A stretch of 64,000 bases of DNA from Desulfurivibrio alkaliphilus AHT 2 (GTDB lineage: Bacteria > Desulfobacterota > Desulfobulbia > Desulfobulbales > Desulfurivibrionaceae): positions 2,299,742-2,363,741 of the forward strand of contig NC_014216.1 of NCBI RefSeq assembly GCF_000092205.1, given 5' to 3'. Numbering within the stretch: the stretch's first letter is position 1; every line of letters begins with the position of its first letter. Made by a program: the position numbers and the translations under genes. The notes under the pieces were generated by a model that was not told where the DNA came from, did not search any database, and was given only the letters and a program-made list of their open reading frames with translations. Below, one piece after another: positions 34,827 to 43,127 of this stretch.

Positions 34827-36065
34827 ATGGCGTTAAAAAAATCCGAACTCTACTCTTCCCTCTGGCGCTCTTGCGATGAACTGCGGGGCGGCATGGATGC
34901 CAGCCAGTACAAGGACTACGTCCTGGTGCTGCTCTTTGTCAAATACGTCTCCGACAAGTACGCCGGCGACCCCGACGCCCTGATCGAGGTGCCGACCGGC
35001 GGCAGCTTTGCCGACATGGTGGCGGCCAAGGGCGACAAGGAGATCGGCGACAAAATCAACAAGATCATCGGCCGCCTGGCCGATGCCAACGAGAGCCTCA
35101 AGGGCGCGATCAACGTCGCCGACTTCAACGACGAGGAGAAGCTTGGCAAGGGCAAAGCGATGGTGGACCGGCTGAGCAAGCTGGTGGCCATCTTCGAGGG
35201 GCTGGATTTCAACGGCAACCGCGCCGACGGCGACGAGTTGCTGGGCGACGCCTACGAATACCTGATGCGCCACTTTGCCACCCAGTCGGGCAAGAGCAAG
35301 GGCCAGTTCTACACCCCGGCGGAGGTTTCCCGGGTGATGGCCATGGTCATCGACCTGAACCGGGCCAAAAGCGGGCTGCAATCCATCTACGACCCGACCT
35401 GCGGCTCCGGCTCACTGCTGCTCAAGGTCCACGACGAGGCGAAAGGCCGCACCGGCTTCGACCTGGCCCTCTATGGCCAGGAGTGGGACAACGCCACCTG
35501 CGCCCTGGCCCGGATGAACATGGTGCTACACGACTGCCCGACAGCAGTAATCTGGCAGGACAACTCCCTCTCCGACCCCCATTTCACCAACCCCGACGGC
35601 AGCCTCAAGGCCTTCGATTTCGTGGTCGCCAATTTCCCCTTCTCCAACAAGAACTGGACCAGCGGCCTGGATCCGGCCAACGATCCTTACGGCCGCTTCC
35701 AGTACGGCACCCCCCCGGCTAAGAATGGCGACTACGCCTTTCTTCTGCATATCCTGGCCAGTCTCAAAAGCACCGGCAAGGGGGCGGTCATTCACCCCCA
35801 TGGCGTTTTGTTCCGTGGCGGGGCCGAGGCGGCCATCCGCAAGCGAATCATCAAGCAGGGCTTTATCAAGGGGATCATCGGCCTGCCTGCCAACCTCTTT
35901 TACGGTACCGGCATCCCCGCCTGCATCCTGGTGCTGGACAAGGAGGGCGCGGCCGGCCGCAAGGGAATCTTCATGGTGGACGCCAGCAAGGGCTTCGTCA
36001 AGGACGGCAACAAGAACCGGCTGCGCTCCCAGGACATTCACAAGATCGTCGACACCTTCAACCGC
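34827..36065 (+). pseudogene. hsdM: hsdM, 5' part (type I methyltransferase, split by IS21-type element)
   Basis: 413 codons of a type I restriction-modification N6-adenine methyltransferase. Visible parts: an N-terminal helical HsdM domain, a GQFYTPAEVSRVMA motif, SAM motif I YDPTCGSGSLLL near residue 188, and a catalytic NFPF (an NPPF variant) near residue 269. The frame ends in the IS with codons CGC TGT TAA. Without the element and one copy of the ACCGC target repeat, it continues exactly in frame at 38722: DTFNR joins QLEIPKYARMVPL. The restored protein is 798 aa. The truncated product keeps most of the SAM domain but lacks the C-terminal subunit contacts, so methylation is probably lost. 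Confidence 0.92.
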
Positions 36066-36215
36066 TGTTAATGATCACCCCTATGGAGCCACTTCGTGAT
36101 CAGCTAATGGAGCCAGTTAAGGATCAGCTTAATGGAGCCATGGCGTGATCAGCTAATGGAGCCATGGCGTGATCAGCTAATGGAGCCACTTGCGGATCAG
36201 CTAATGGCGCCACCC
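36066..36215 (+). repeat. Six tandem end repeats of the IS21-type element
   Basis: Units of about 24 bases share GATCAGCTAATGGAGCCA, with small variations, in the order left tip to istA. Multiple end repeats that bind IstA are a hallmark of IS21 elements. Two further units lie at the right end before 38716. Confidence 0.8.
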
Positions 36216-36301
36216 CTTCCCTTAAGTTCATAAACGGGTCCCGGACTTTCTGCGGATCGGCTATATCCCCCTGAAAAACCCATTTTCAGGAGGGATAGCC
36301 G

Positions 36302-37831
36302 ATGGCCAACAGGAGGTTCGAGATGTTTCAATACCGTCAAGTTCTTACCCAAATGCGGTCGGTTCAATCCGACCGCCAGATCGCCAAGGCTAAGCTGATG
36401 GGCCGCCGCAAGGCCGCGCAGTTACGGGCCTTGGCTCAGCAGCAGGGCTGGCTCGATCCCGCCCAAGAGTTGCCGGATGATGCCGAGCTGGCCAAGGTGC
36501 TCGCGCTGCCGGCCCCGGGCGAATCGGCGGTGCCGATGCTGCTGCCGTACCAGGAGCAGCTCAAGACCTGGCAGGCGGCCGGGATCAACGGCACCACCAT
36601 GTACCAGGCCCTGGTGCGTGAGCATGGCTTTACCGGCAGCTACTCCTCGGTCAGACGTTTTCTTAAGACCCTCAAAGAGGACAACCCTCAAGCCACGGTA
36701 ATGCTGGACTTTGCTCCCGGCGAAGCGGCCCAGGTGGACTTCGGTTCCGGCCCCAAGCTGCTTGATTCCCAGACCGGCAAGCCGTTTTCCACCTGGGTGT
36801 TCGTCATGACCCTGGCCTTCAGCCGGCACCAGTACGCCGAGATCGTCCGCGACCAGAAGGTGGCGACCTGGCTGGGTTGTCACCGCCGGGCCTTCGAGTT
36901 CTTCGGCGGGGTGCCGGCCAAGGTGATGATCGACAACCTCAAGGCCGGGATCATCAAGGCCTGCTGGCACGATCCGGCGGTGAACCGTTCCTACGCCGAG
37001 TTTGCCGAAGGTTACGGCTTTCTGATCTCGCCCTGCCCGCCGCGCCAACCCCAGATGAAGGGGCGGGTGGAATCCGGCGTCAAATACGTCAAAAACAACT
37101 TCCTGCCCTTGCGCGAGTTCCGTAGCTTGGTCGACGCCAATCGTCAGCTTAAGGAGTGGGTGCTGGCAACGGCCGGCAACCGTAGCCACGGCACCACCAA
37201 GCAAAAGCCGCTGGTCATGTTCGCCGAGGCGGAGAAGGCTTTTCTTAAACCTTTGCCCGCCGTGGCCCCGGAGTTGGCGGTTTGGGCCGAGCACAAGCTG
37301 CACGGCAACTGCCATCTCCAGTTCGACAAAGCCTACTACTCCGCCCCCTTCAAGCTGGTGCACAAAAAGCTGTGGGTCAAGGCGACGGAAACCACCGTCA
37401 AGATCTACCACCAGCATCAACAGGTGGCGGTCCATCCCCGCTGTGCCCGACCCGGCCAGAAGGCCACCTGTGTCGACCACCTACCACCGGACGCCGTCGC
37501 CTACCTGATGCGCGATCCCCAGTGGTGCCTCAAACAGGCCGGTGAGATCGGTCCCCGCTGCCACCACCTGGTCAAGCGGCTGTTGAGCCACCGGGTGGTT
37601 GATCATCTCCGGGCGGCCCAGGGGGTGCTCCGGTTGGCCGGCAAATACGGCCCGGAGCGGCTGGAAGCCGCCTGTCACCGGGCGCTGATCTACGACAGCC
37701 CCCAATACATCACGGTCAAAACCATCCTCGGCAAGGGGCTTGACCAACAGCCCCCGGAAACGGAACCGGTGGCGGCCGGCGTGGCCTACCGCGGCCAGGG
37801 CCGCTTCCAGCGCCAACAACTTTTTCACTGA
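36302..37831 (+). CDS. istA: IS21-family transposase IstA
   Basis: A 509-aa transposase with AGGAGGG nearby upstream. A helix-turn-helix-type N-terminus binds the end repeats. The DDE core is visible: AQVDFGSGPKL (first D), MIDNLKAGIIKA (second D) and KGRVESGVKYVKNNF (E), spaced as in the rve integrase fold. A basic C-terminal part follows. It inserts and excises the element together with the helper IstB, whose gene begins 15 bases later. The gene is full-length with no frameshift, so the element looks capable of moving. Confidence 0.95.
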   Translation: MANRRFEMFQYRQVLTQMRSVQSDRQIAKAKLMGRRKAAQLRALAQQQGWLDPAQELPDDAELAKVLALPAPGESAVPMLLPYQEQLKTWQAAGINGTTMYQALVREHGFTGSYSSVRRFLKTLKEDNPQATVMLDFAPGEAAQVDFGSGPKLLDSQTGKPFSTWVFVMTLAFSRHQYAEIVRDQKVATWLGCHRRAFEFFGGVPAKVMIDNLKAGIIKACWHDPAVNRSYAEFAEGYGFLISPCPPRQPQMKGRVESGVKYVKNNFLPLREFRSLVDANRQLKEWVLATAGNRSHGTTKQKPLVMFAEAEKAFLKPLPAVAPELAVWAEHKLHGNCHLQFDKAYYSAPFKLVHKKLWVKATETTVKIYHQHQQVAVHPRCARPGQKATCVDHLPPDAVAYLMRDPQWCLKQAGEIGPRCHHLVKRLLSHRVVDHLRAAQGVLRLAGKYGPERLEAACHRALIYDSPQYITVKTILGKGLDQQPPETEPVAAGVAYRGQGRFQRQQLFH

Positions 37832-37846
37832 TAAGGAGGAAGCTTA

Positions 37847-38632
37847 ATGAACCCCATGCCCGAACTGATCCCCATGCTCAAACAGTTGCGACTCTCCGGC
37901 ATCCTTGATTCCCTGGAAGCCAGAAACCGCCAGGCCATCGAGGAAAAGCTGGCCTACACCGACTTCCTGGCCATGCTGGTACAGGACGAAGTCGCCCGCC
38001 GTTCCCAGCGCAAGTTCGCCATGCGTGTCCGCCGGGCCAACTTCCGTAACCACAAAACCCTGGAGGAGTTCGACTTCTCCTTCAACCCCAACATCAACCG
38101 CGCCCTGATCATGGACTTGGCCACCTGCCGTTTCCTGGAAGAGGGCGCCAACCTGCTGGTGGTCGGCCCCTGCGGCACCGGCAAGAGCCATATCGCCCAG
38201 GCCATCGGCCACTGCGCGGTCAGAATGGGCTACGATGTGCTCTTCACCACCCAGACCAAGATGCTGGGCCAACTCCACGCCGCCCGCGCCACCAACGCCT
38301 ATGAACGGCGGCTTAACGCCCTGGCCAAGGTCGACCTGCTGATCATTGACGACTTTGGCCTCAAACCCCTGCGTACCCCCCAGGATGAGGATATCCATGA
38401 TCTGATTGGAGAACGTTACGAGCGCCGTTCCACCATCATCACCAGCAACCTGGATCTCAACGAGTGGGGCGACGCCTTCCCCAATAAACTGCTGGGCTCG
38501 GCCACCATCGACCGCATCCGCCACGGCGCTTACTCCCTGCTCTTGGACGGCAAAAGTTTTCGAGCGGCCAGGCCGCTGCCCAAATACCCCAAAAACGAGG
38601 TTGCCGAAAACGTTAAAAAAGGCAAAAATTAA
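37847..38632 (+). CDS. istB: IS21-family helper ATPase IstB
   Basis: A 261-aa AAA+ protein. Walker A is LLVVGPCGTGKSHIAQAIG near residue 105, Walker B is VDLLIIDDFGLKPL, and sensor-like residues STIITSNLDLNEW follow. IstB selects target DNA and activates IstA. ATG with AAGGAGG upstream. The stop is 84 bases before the right inverted end. Both subunits are intact, so a mobile copy is plausible. Confidence 0.95.
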   Translation: MNPMPELIPMLKQLRLSGILDSLEARNRQAIEEKLAYTDFLAMLVQDEVARRSQRKFAMRVRRANFRNHKTLEEFDFSFNPNINRALIMDLATCRFLEEGANLLVVGPCGTGKSHIAQAIGHCAVRMGYDVLFTTQTKMLGQLHAARATNAYERRLNALAKVDLLIIDDFGLKPLRTPQDEDIHDLIGERYERRSTIITSNLDLNEWGDAFPNKLLGSATIDRIRHGAYSLLLDGKSFRAARPLPKYPKNEVAENVKKGKN

Positions 38633-38721
38633 AAACCGTCCGGAGCCCCAAAATGGCCACTTGAGGGTGGCTCCATTAGCTGATCATGGGTGGCTCCATT
38701 AGGGTGATCATTAACAACCGC

Positions 38722-39879
38722 CAACTGGAAATCCCCAAATACGCCCGGATGGTGCCGTTGGCCGAGATCGAGGGCCACGACTTCAACCTCAACCTGCCAC
38801 GCTACATCGACAGCAGCGAGCCCGAAGACCTGCAAGATATCGACGCCCATCTCAACGGCGGCATCCCCAGCCGCGACCTTGACGGCCTGGCCGCCTACTG
38901 GCAGGTCTTTCCCGCCGTGCGCGAGGCGCTGTTCCATAACGGCGACCGGCCCGGCTACCATCAGCTCGGAGTGGATATCGGTGAGGTGAGAAGTACCATC
39001 TTCGACCACCCGGAGTTTGCCGCATTCAAGCAGCAAGTGAACCAGTGCTTTGCCGGCTGGCGCACGGACAACACCCCTCTGCTCACCGGGATTCAGATCG
39101 GCGACCGGCCTAAACTGCTGATCGAAACGGTTTCCGAGGCCCTGCTGGAAGCCTTCCGCCCGCTGCCGCTGCTCGACCCTTACGATGTTTATCAGCACCT
39201 GATGGAGTACTGGGCCGAAACCATGCAGGATGATGTCTGGATGCTGGTCCGCGACGGCTGGCAGGCCCAGCAGGGAGGTAAGCCCAACTTCGATCTGATT
39301 CCGCCCGAGTTGATCGTGGCCCGCTACTTTGCCGCCGAACGGGCCGCCATCGAGGAGCTGGAAGCGCGGCGGGATACCATCGCCCGCCAACTGGAGGAAC
39401 TGGAGGAGGAGCATGGCGGCGAAGAGGGGTTGCTGGCCGAGGCCAAAACCGACAAGGGCAAACTGACCAAGGCCACCGTCAAAGCCCGCCTCAGCGCCGT
39501 CCAAGCTGCCGGCCCCGGGGCCGCCGAACCGGAGGAAATTGCTCTGCTGCAACAGTGCCTGGACTTGATGGACCAGGCGACCGCTGCCGGCAAGATGGTG
39601 AAAGAGGCGCAAAAGGCCCTCGATAAAAAGGTAAACGCCCGCTATGGCAAGTTGGGTGAAGTCGAGGTCAAGACGCTGGTGGTGGAGGACAAATGGCTGG
39701 CCACCCTGGCAGCCAGGGTTGAGGGCGAACTGGAACGGGTCAGCCAGGCCCTGGCCGGCCGTATCCGCCAACTGGCCGAGCGCTACGCCACTCCGTTGCC
39801 AAAGCTGGAGGCGGAGGTGGAGGCCGCCGGCGCCCGGGTGGAGAAGCACCTGAAACAGATGGGGTTCGCATGGAATTAA
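38722..39879 (+). pseudogene. hsdM: hsdM, 3' part (after the IS21-type element)
   Basis: 385 codons plus stop that continue the same frame as the 5' part after removal of the element. The region begins QLEIPKYARMVPLAEIEG, includes ESRPR-like LNLPRYIDSSEP, and ends in a long helical section (ELEARRDTIARQLEELEEEHG, then coiled-coil-like stretches) usual for HsdM C-termini that contact HsdS and DNA. No start codon with a clear ribosome site precedes it inside the IS. Its stop overlaps hsdS by ten bases. A late reading frame from 38686 inside the IS end could give a separate C-terminal fragment. Confidence 0.88.
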
Positions 39880-41189
39880 AAGAGGCCAGCCCCGAATATC
39901 TGGCTCAACAGGCGGCGCAGGTACCCAAGGGCTATAAGCTGACCGAGGTTGGAGTGATCCCGGAGGATTGGGAGCTCGCGCCTTTGGGTAAAGAAGTCGA
40001 ACAGCTAGAAGCTGGTGTCAGCGTCAATTCTGTTGATGAAGACATTCGTAGCTACGCACATTATCAAGCCATTCTAAAAACCTCGGCCGTTATTGGTGGA
40101 CGATTCCTGCCACACGAAAACAAGAAAATAGCACCGCGAGACATTGGGCGCGCGAGGCTGAATCCGCGCTTCGACACAATCATCATAAGCAGGATGAACA
40201 CGCCGGACCTCGTTGGAGAGTGTGGCTACGTGTTTGCCGATTTCCCAAATCTTTTTCTTCCAGATCGGTTGTGGATGACACACATCCGTTCAGGAAGCAA
40301 AGTCAATGTCAGATGGCTCAACTACCTGTTGAGCAGCAGACCCTATAAGAGCCAAATCAAGGAACTCGCCACTGGGACGAGCGGAAGTATGAAAAACATC
40401 GCAAAGGATTCTCTTCTTGCGATGCCCGTTGCGTATCCACCGCCGCTCGAACAACGCGCCATTGCCGCCGCCCTGACGGATGTAGATGCCCTGCTGGCCA
40501 AGCTCGACCAGCTTATCGCCAAAAAGCGCGACCTCAAACAGGCCACCATGCAGCAACTCCTCACCGGCCAGACCCGCCTGCCGAGCTTCAGCGGGGAGTG
40601 GGAGACAAAGCTGTTGGGAGAAATCGGGGATTTTATCAAAGGCAAGGGAGTATCTCGAGACCAAGCGCAAAGTGGTCGACTACCTTGTGTGCGATATGGA
40701 GAAATTTACACGATCCATAACGACCTCATCCGAGAGTTTCATTCCTGGATTTCAAAGGAAGTAGCTGAAACGGCAACGAGTCTAAAGAGCGGTGATCTTC
40801 TGTTTGCAGGATCTGGCGAGACGAAAGAAGAGATTGGAAAGTGTGTCGCATTTATTGATGACACGGAAGCCTATGCGGGCGGCGATATAGTTGTTTTAAG
40901 ACCACGCAGTGTAAACTCCATTTTTCTGGGGTACGCTTTAAATTCCCCGGCCGTTAACCGCCAAAAAGCCAGTCTTGGACAAGGTGATGCGGTCGTTCAC
41001 ATCAGCGCAAAAGCATTGGCAGATATTACTATATTCCTGCCTGGAGATGCTGAACAAACCGCCATCGCCGCCGTCCTCTCCGACATGGACGCCGAAATCG
41101 CCGCCTTGGAGCGGCGGCGAGAAAAAACCAGATTCATCAAGCAGGGCATGATGCAGGAACTACTCACGGGGAGGATCAGGTTCGTATGA
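39870..41189 (+). CDS. hsdS: Type I restriction-modification specificity subunit HsdS
   Basis: A 439-aa subunit that reads the bipartite DNA target. Two target-recognition domains (residues about 25-190 and 240-400) are separated and followed by the conserved helices ALTDVDALLAKLDQLIAKKRDLKQA, then MQQLLTGQTRLP, and at the end VLSDMDAEIAALERRREKT...MMQELLTGRIR. The recognition domains are visibly more AT-rich than the helices, the usual sign of exchange by recombination. The ATG overlaps the hsdM stop by ten bases. A terminator follows at 41222. Complete, unlike hsdM. Confidence 0.93.
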   Translation: MELKEASPEYLAQQAAQVPKGYKLTEVGVIPEDWELAPLGKEVEQLEAGVSVNSVDEDIRSYAHYQAILKTSAVIGGRFLPHENKKIAPRDIGRARLNPRFDTIIISRMNTPDLVGECGYVFADFPNLFLPDRLWMTHIRSGSKVNVRWLNYLLSSRPYKSQIKELATGTSGSMKNIAKDSLLAMPVAYPPPLEQRAIAAALTDVDALLAKLDQLIAKKRDLKQATMQQLLTGQTRLPSFSGEWETKLLGEIGDFIKGKGVSRDQAQSGRLPCVRYGEIYTIHNDLIREFHSWISKEVAETATSLKSGDLLFAGSGETKEEIGKCVAFIDDTEAYAGGDIVVLRPRSVNSIFLGYALNSPAVNRQKASLGQGDAVVHISAKALADITIFLPGDAEQTAIAAVLSDMDAEIAALERRREKTRFIKQGMMQELLTGRIRFV

Positions 41190-41221
41190 AAGCCTCAACC
41201 ATCCTCAATTATATTGACAGT

Positions 41222-41240
41222 GGCCGTATCGGCCTTTTTT
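41222..41240 (+). terminator. Rho-independent terminator between hsdS and the NTPase gene
   Basis: GGCCG (41222-41226), loop TAT, CGGCC (41230-41234) then six T. This separates hsdS from the downstream NTPase gene, which therefore probably has its own promoter in the 50 bases before 41288. Confidence 0.7.
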
Positions 41241-41287
41241 GTGCCGCAAAGCTCAAATGCTAAACAGCTAGGATCTTATTTTTCTGT

Positions 41288-41733
41288 ATGTACAAAGTTA
41301 ACCAGATTCAGCAAGCCCTTCTTGAGATGGACGGCAGCGCGTTTCAGAAACTTGCTGACGCCTATCTTGTTGAGAAAGGGATCGGTCGAGTCAACTCTAT
41401 CGGTTCCGTCATCGCAGCCAACAAGGTGAAAAAGGGTACGCCGGATACCCTTTTTGCAACACCAGAGGGGAAATACATCTTTGCAGAATACACCACTCAG
41501 CAGTCGAGCCTGTTGCACAAGATGAAGGGCGACCTTGATAAATGCTTTGACGAAAATAAAACCGGAGTGCCAATCGAGAAGATTGAGCGGGTAGTTTTCT
41601 GCTTTACGGGTAAGCTCGATGCAGCGGAAGAAAATGAGTTGGCTGAAGTTTGCGGGCGAATGGGCGTAAATCTCGATCTCTTTGGTATCGACGCCCTTGC
41701 TTTCGACTTTTACAATAAGTACCCTGGTCTCGC
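41288..41733 (+). pseudogene. Split nuclease-STAND NTPase gene, segment 1 (N-terminal domain)
   Basis: Codons 1-149 of a gene of 1261 codons once both insertion sequences are removed (446 + 2641 + 699 bases, in frame). This segment carries a PD-(D/E)XK-like nuclease domain: GTPDTLFATPEGKYIFAEYT, with D53 and E67 in the right order but T instead of K after E-x. It ends at YPGL, continuing as ARDFLGVQIDTG in segment 2. Base composition is lower in GC than hsdM and hsdR. The short product of this segment alone ends in IS sequence. Assignment to a restriction-like nuclease fold is inference from the motif. Confidence 0.75.
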
Positions 41734-43118
41734 GAGTTATTGTCAAATCTGGTGTACGGAGTCCTCAGGCGGCCATCCGCATAGGTTGATCTGACACCTT
41801 GATTCCGTTTTTGAATTGTATGCCGGTGACGACCTCAGCCAGCCGGCGAAATCCCTTGATCTTTTTCCATCTTTTTTCAGCGCTTTGCAGCAGCTTAAAG
41901 ACCATGGTCAGGGTGGTGTCCCTGGAACCGCAGTTCCGTGATCTCTTGCTGCGCAGGCGCACAGTGGCAAAGGCCGACTCGATGGGGTTGGTGGTCCTGA
42001 TATGCACCCAGTGTTCGGCTGGAAAATCGTAAAAAGCCAGCAACTCGTCCCGGTCCTTGGCCAGGCACTCCATGGCCTTGGGGTATTTGTCTTCGAAACG
42101 GGCCAGCATACGATCAAAAGCCTGGCTGGCATCTTCCTTGGTCTCAGCCATCCAGATATCATGCAAATCAGCCTTGGCCTTGAGCTGAAGCTTTTTGGGC
42201 ATCTTGTTCAGCACGTTGGCCGTTTTGTGAACCCAGCAGCGTTGGTGGCGGGTCTTCGGATAGACCCTGCCCAAGGCGTTCCAGAACCCCAAGGAACCAT
42301 CGCCAACCGCCAACTCGGGGCCTGTGGTCAGGCCCCGAGCCCGCAGCCCGGCGAGAAGTTCATACCAGCTGTCGCTTGACTCCCGGTAGCCATCCTCCAC
42401 CGCTATCAGTTCCTTGTGCCCCTGGTCGGTAACTCCAATGATCACCAGCAGGCAAAGCTTGTCATCCATGCGGACGTTGCTGTAGATGCCATCCACCCAC
42501 CAGTAAACGTAGCGTTTTCCGTTCAGGTCACGTTGCCGCCATTTGGTGTGCTCGGCCAGCCATTTGGCTTTCAAGCGGGAGATGGTGTTGGCCGACAACC
42601 CCTTGGCCTGTTCCCCGAGGAGTGCGGCCAGGGCCTCCTGGTAATCGCCGGTGGAAATTCCTCGCAGGTAAAGCCAGGGCAGCAACTCATCGACACTGCG
42701 CGCCCGCTTCAGATAAGGCGGCAACAAACTGCTGTTGAACTTGAGGCCTTGGCCGCTACGATCTCGCACCTTGGGAACTTTGACCTCGACATCGCCGATT
42801 CCGGTCTGGATCGTGCGACCGGGAAGATAGCCGTTTCGGACCACTGTCCTGCGGCCATCTTCCAAGCGGCTGGAGTATTGGGCCATGAAGGCCTGTAATT
42901 CAGCTTCTACGGCCTGGGCAATCAGCATCCTGGCACCATCGCGCAAAAGGTCGGTAAGCGGGTCGGCGACATTGTTTCCTTGTTGTGAAAGAGCGGTTGG
43001 GGTAGACTTGGTCATGGCGTATCCTCCTGTGTTGGCTGTGATCGTCGTGGTGATCAATCAACCTGGATGATACGCCATTTTCCTCAGTTATCCCATACAC
43101 CAGATTTGACTATAACCC
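41734..43118 (-). mobile_element. IS256-family element, copy 1 (inverted)
   Basis: 1385 bp. Ends GAGTTATTGTCAAATCTGG (left) and the inverse of GGGTTATAGTCAAATCTGG (right). Flanking TGGTCTCGC (41725-41733 and 43119-43127) is a 9-bp target duplication. It is the same length as copy 2 at 45769 and its transposase protein is identical. The transposase is on the minus strand. Confidence 0.93.
41765..43015 (-). CDS. IS256-family (mutator-type) transposase, copy 1
   Basis: 416 aa from the ATG at 43015 (frame opens to 43057). Family features: MEKKTLT-like N-terminus replaced by TKSTPTALSQQG, an EAELQAFMAQYSSRLEDGRR helix, NGYLPGRTIQTGIGDVEVKVPKVRDR, and the DDE-type core VDGIYSNVRM (D), ELAVGDGSLGFWNAL (D), then HIRTTNPIESAF (E). 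The protein is identical to copy 2 and intact. It moves the 1385-bp element by cut-and-paste. AGGAGG lies upstream of the start. Confidence 0.95.
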   Translation of the reverse strand: MTKSTPTALSQQGNNVADPLTDLLRDGARMLIAQAVEAELQAFMAQYSSRLEDGRRTVVRNGYLPGRTIQTGIGDVEVKVPKVRDRSGQGLKFNSSLLPPYLKRARSVDELLPWLYLRGISTGDYQEALAALLGEQAKGLSANTISRLKAKWLAEHTKWRQRDLNGKRYVYWWVDGIYSNVRMDDKLCLLVIIGVTDQGHKELIAVEDGYRESSDSWYELLAGLRARGLTTGPELAVGDGSLGFWNALGRVYPKTRHQRCWVHKTANVLNKMPKKLQLKAKADLHDIWMAETKEDASQAFDRMLARFEDKYPKAMECLAKDRDELLAFYDFPAEHWVHIRTTNPIESAFATVRLRSKRSRNCGSRDTTLTMVFKLLQSAEKRWKKIKGFRRLAEVVTGIQFKNGIKVSDQPMRMAA

Positions 43119-43127
43119 TGGTCTCGC

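Larger units (their letters stand above)
36066..38716 (+). mobile_element. IS21-family insertion sequence in hsdM
   Basis: 2651 bp, ends TGTTAATGATCACCC (left) and its inverse GGGTGATCATTAACA (right). It carries istA and istB. Flanking ACCGC repeats (36061-36065 and 38717-38721) are a 5-bp target duplication. The ends hold tandem copies of the transposase-binding repeat: six on the left, about two on the right. Codon GC content of istA and istB is like the rest of the chromosome. Confidence 0.93.

Noticed and set aside
36066-36215. CRISPR-like repeat array
   Set aside because: Only six irregular units without spacers, and they coincide with the IS21 end where the transposase binds.
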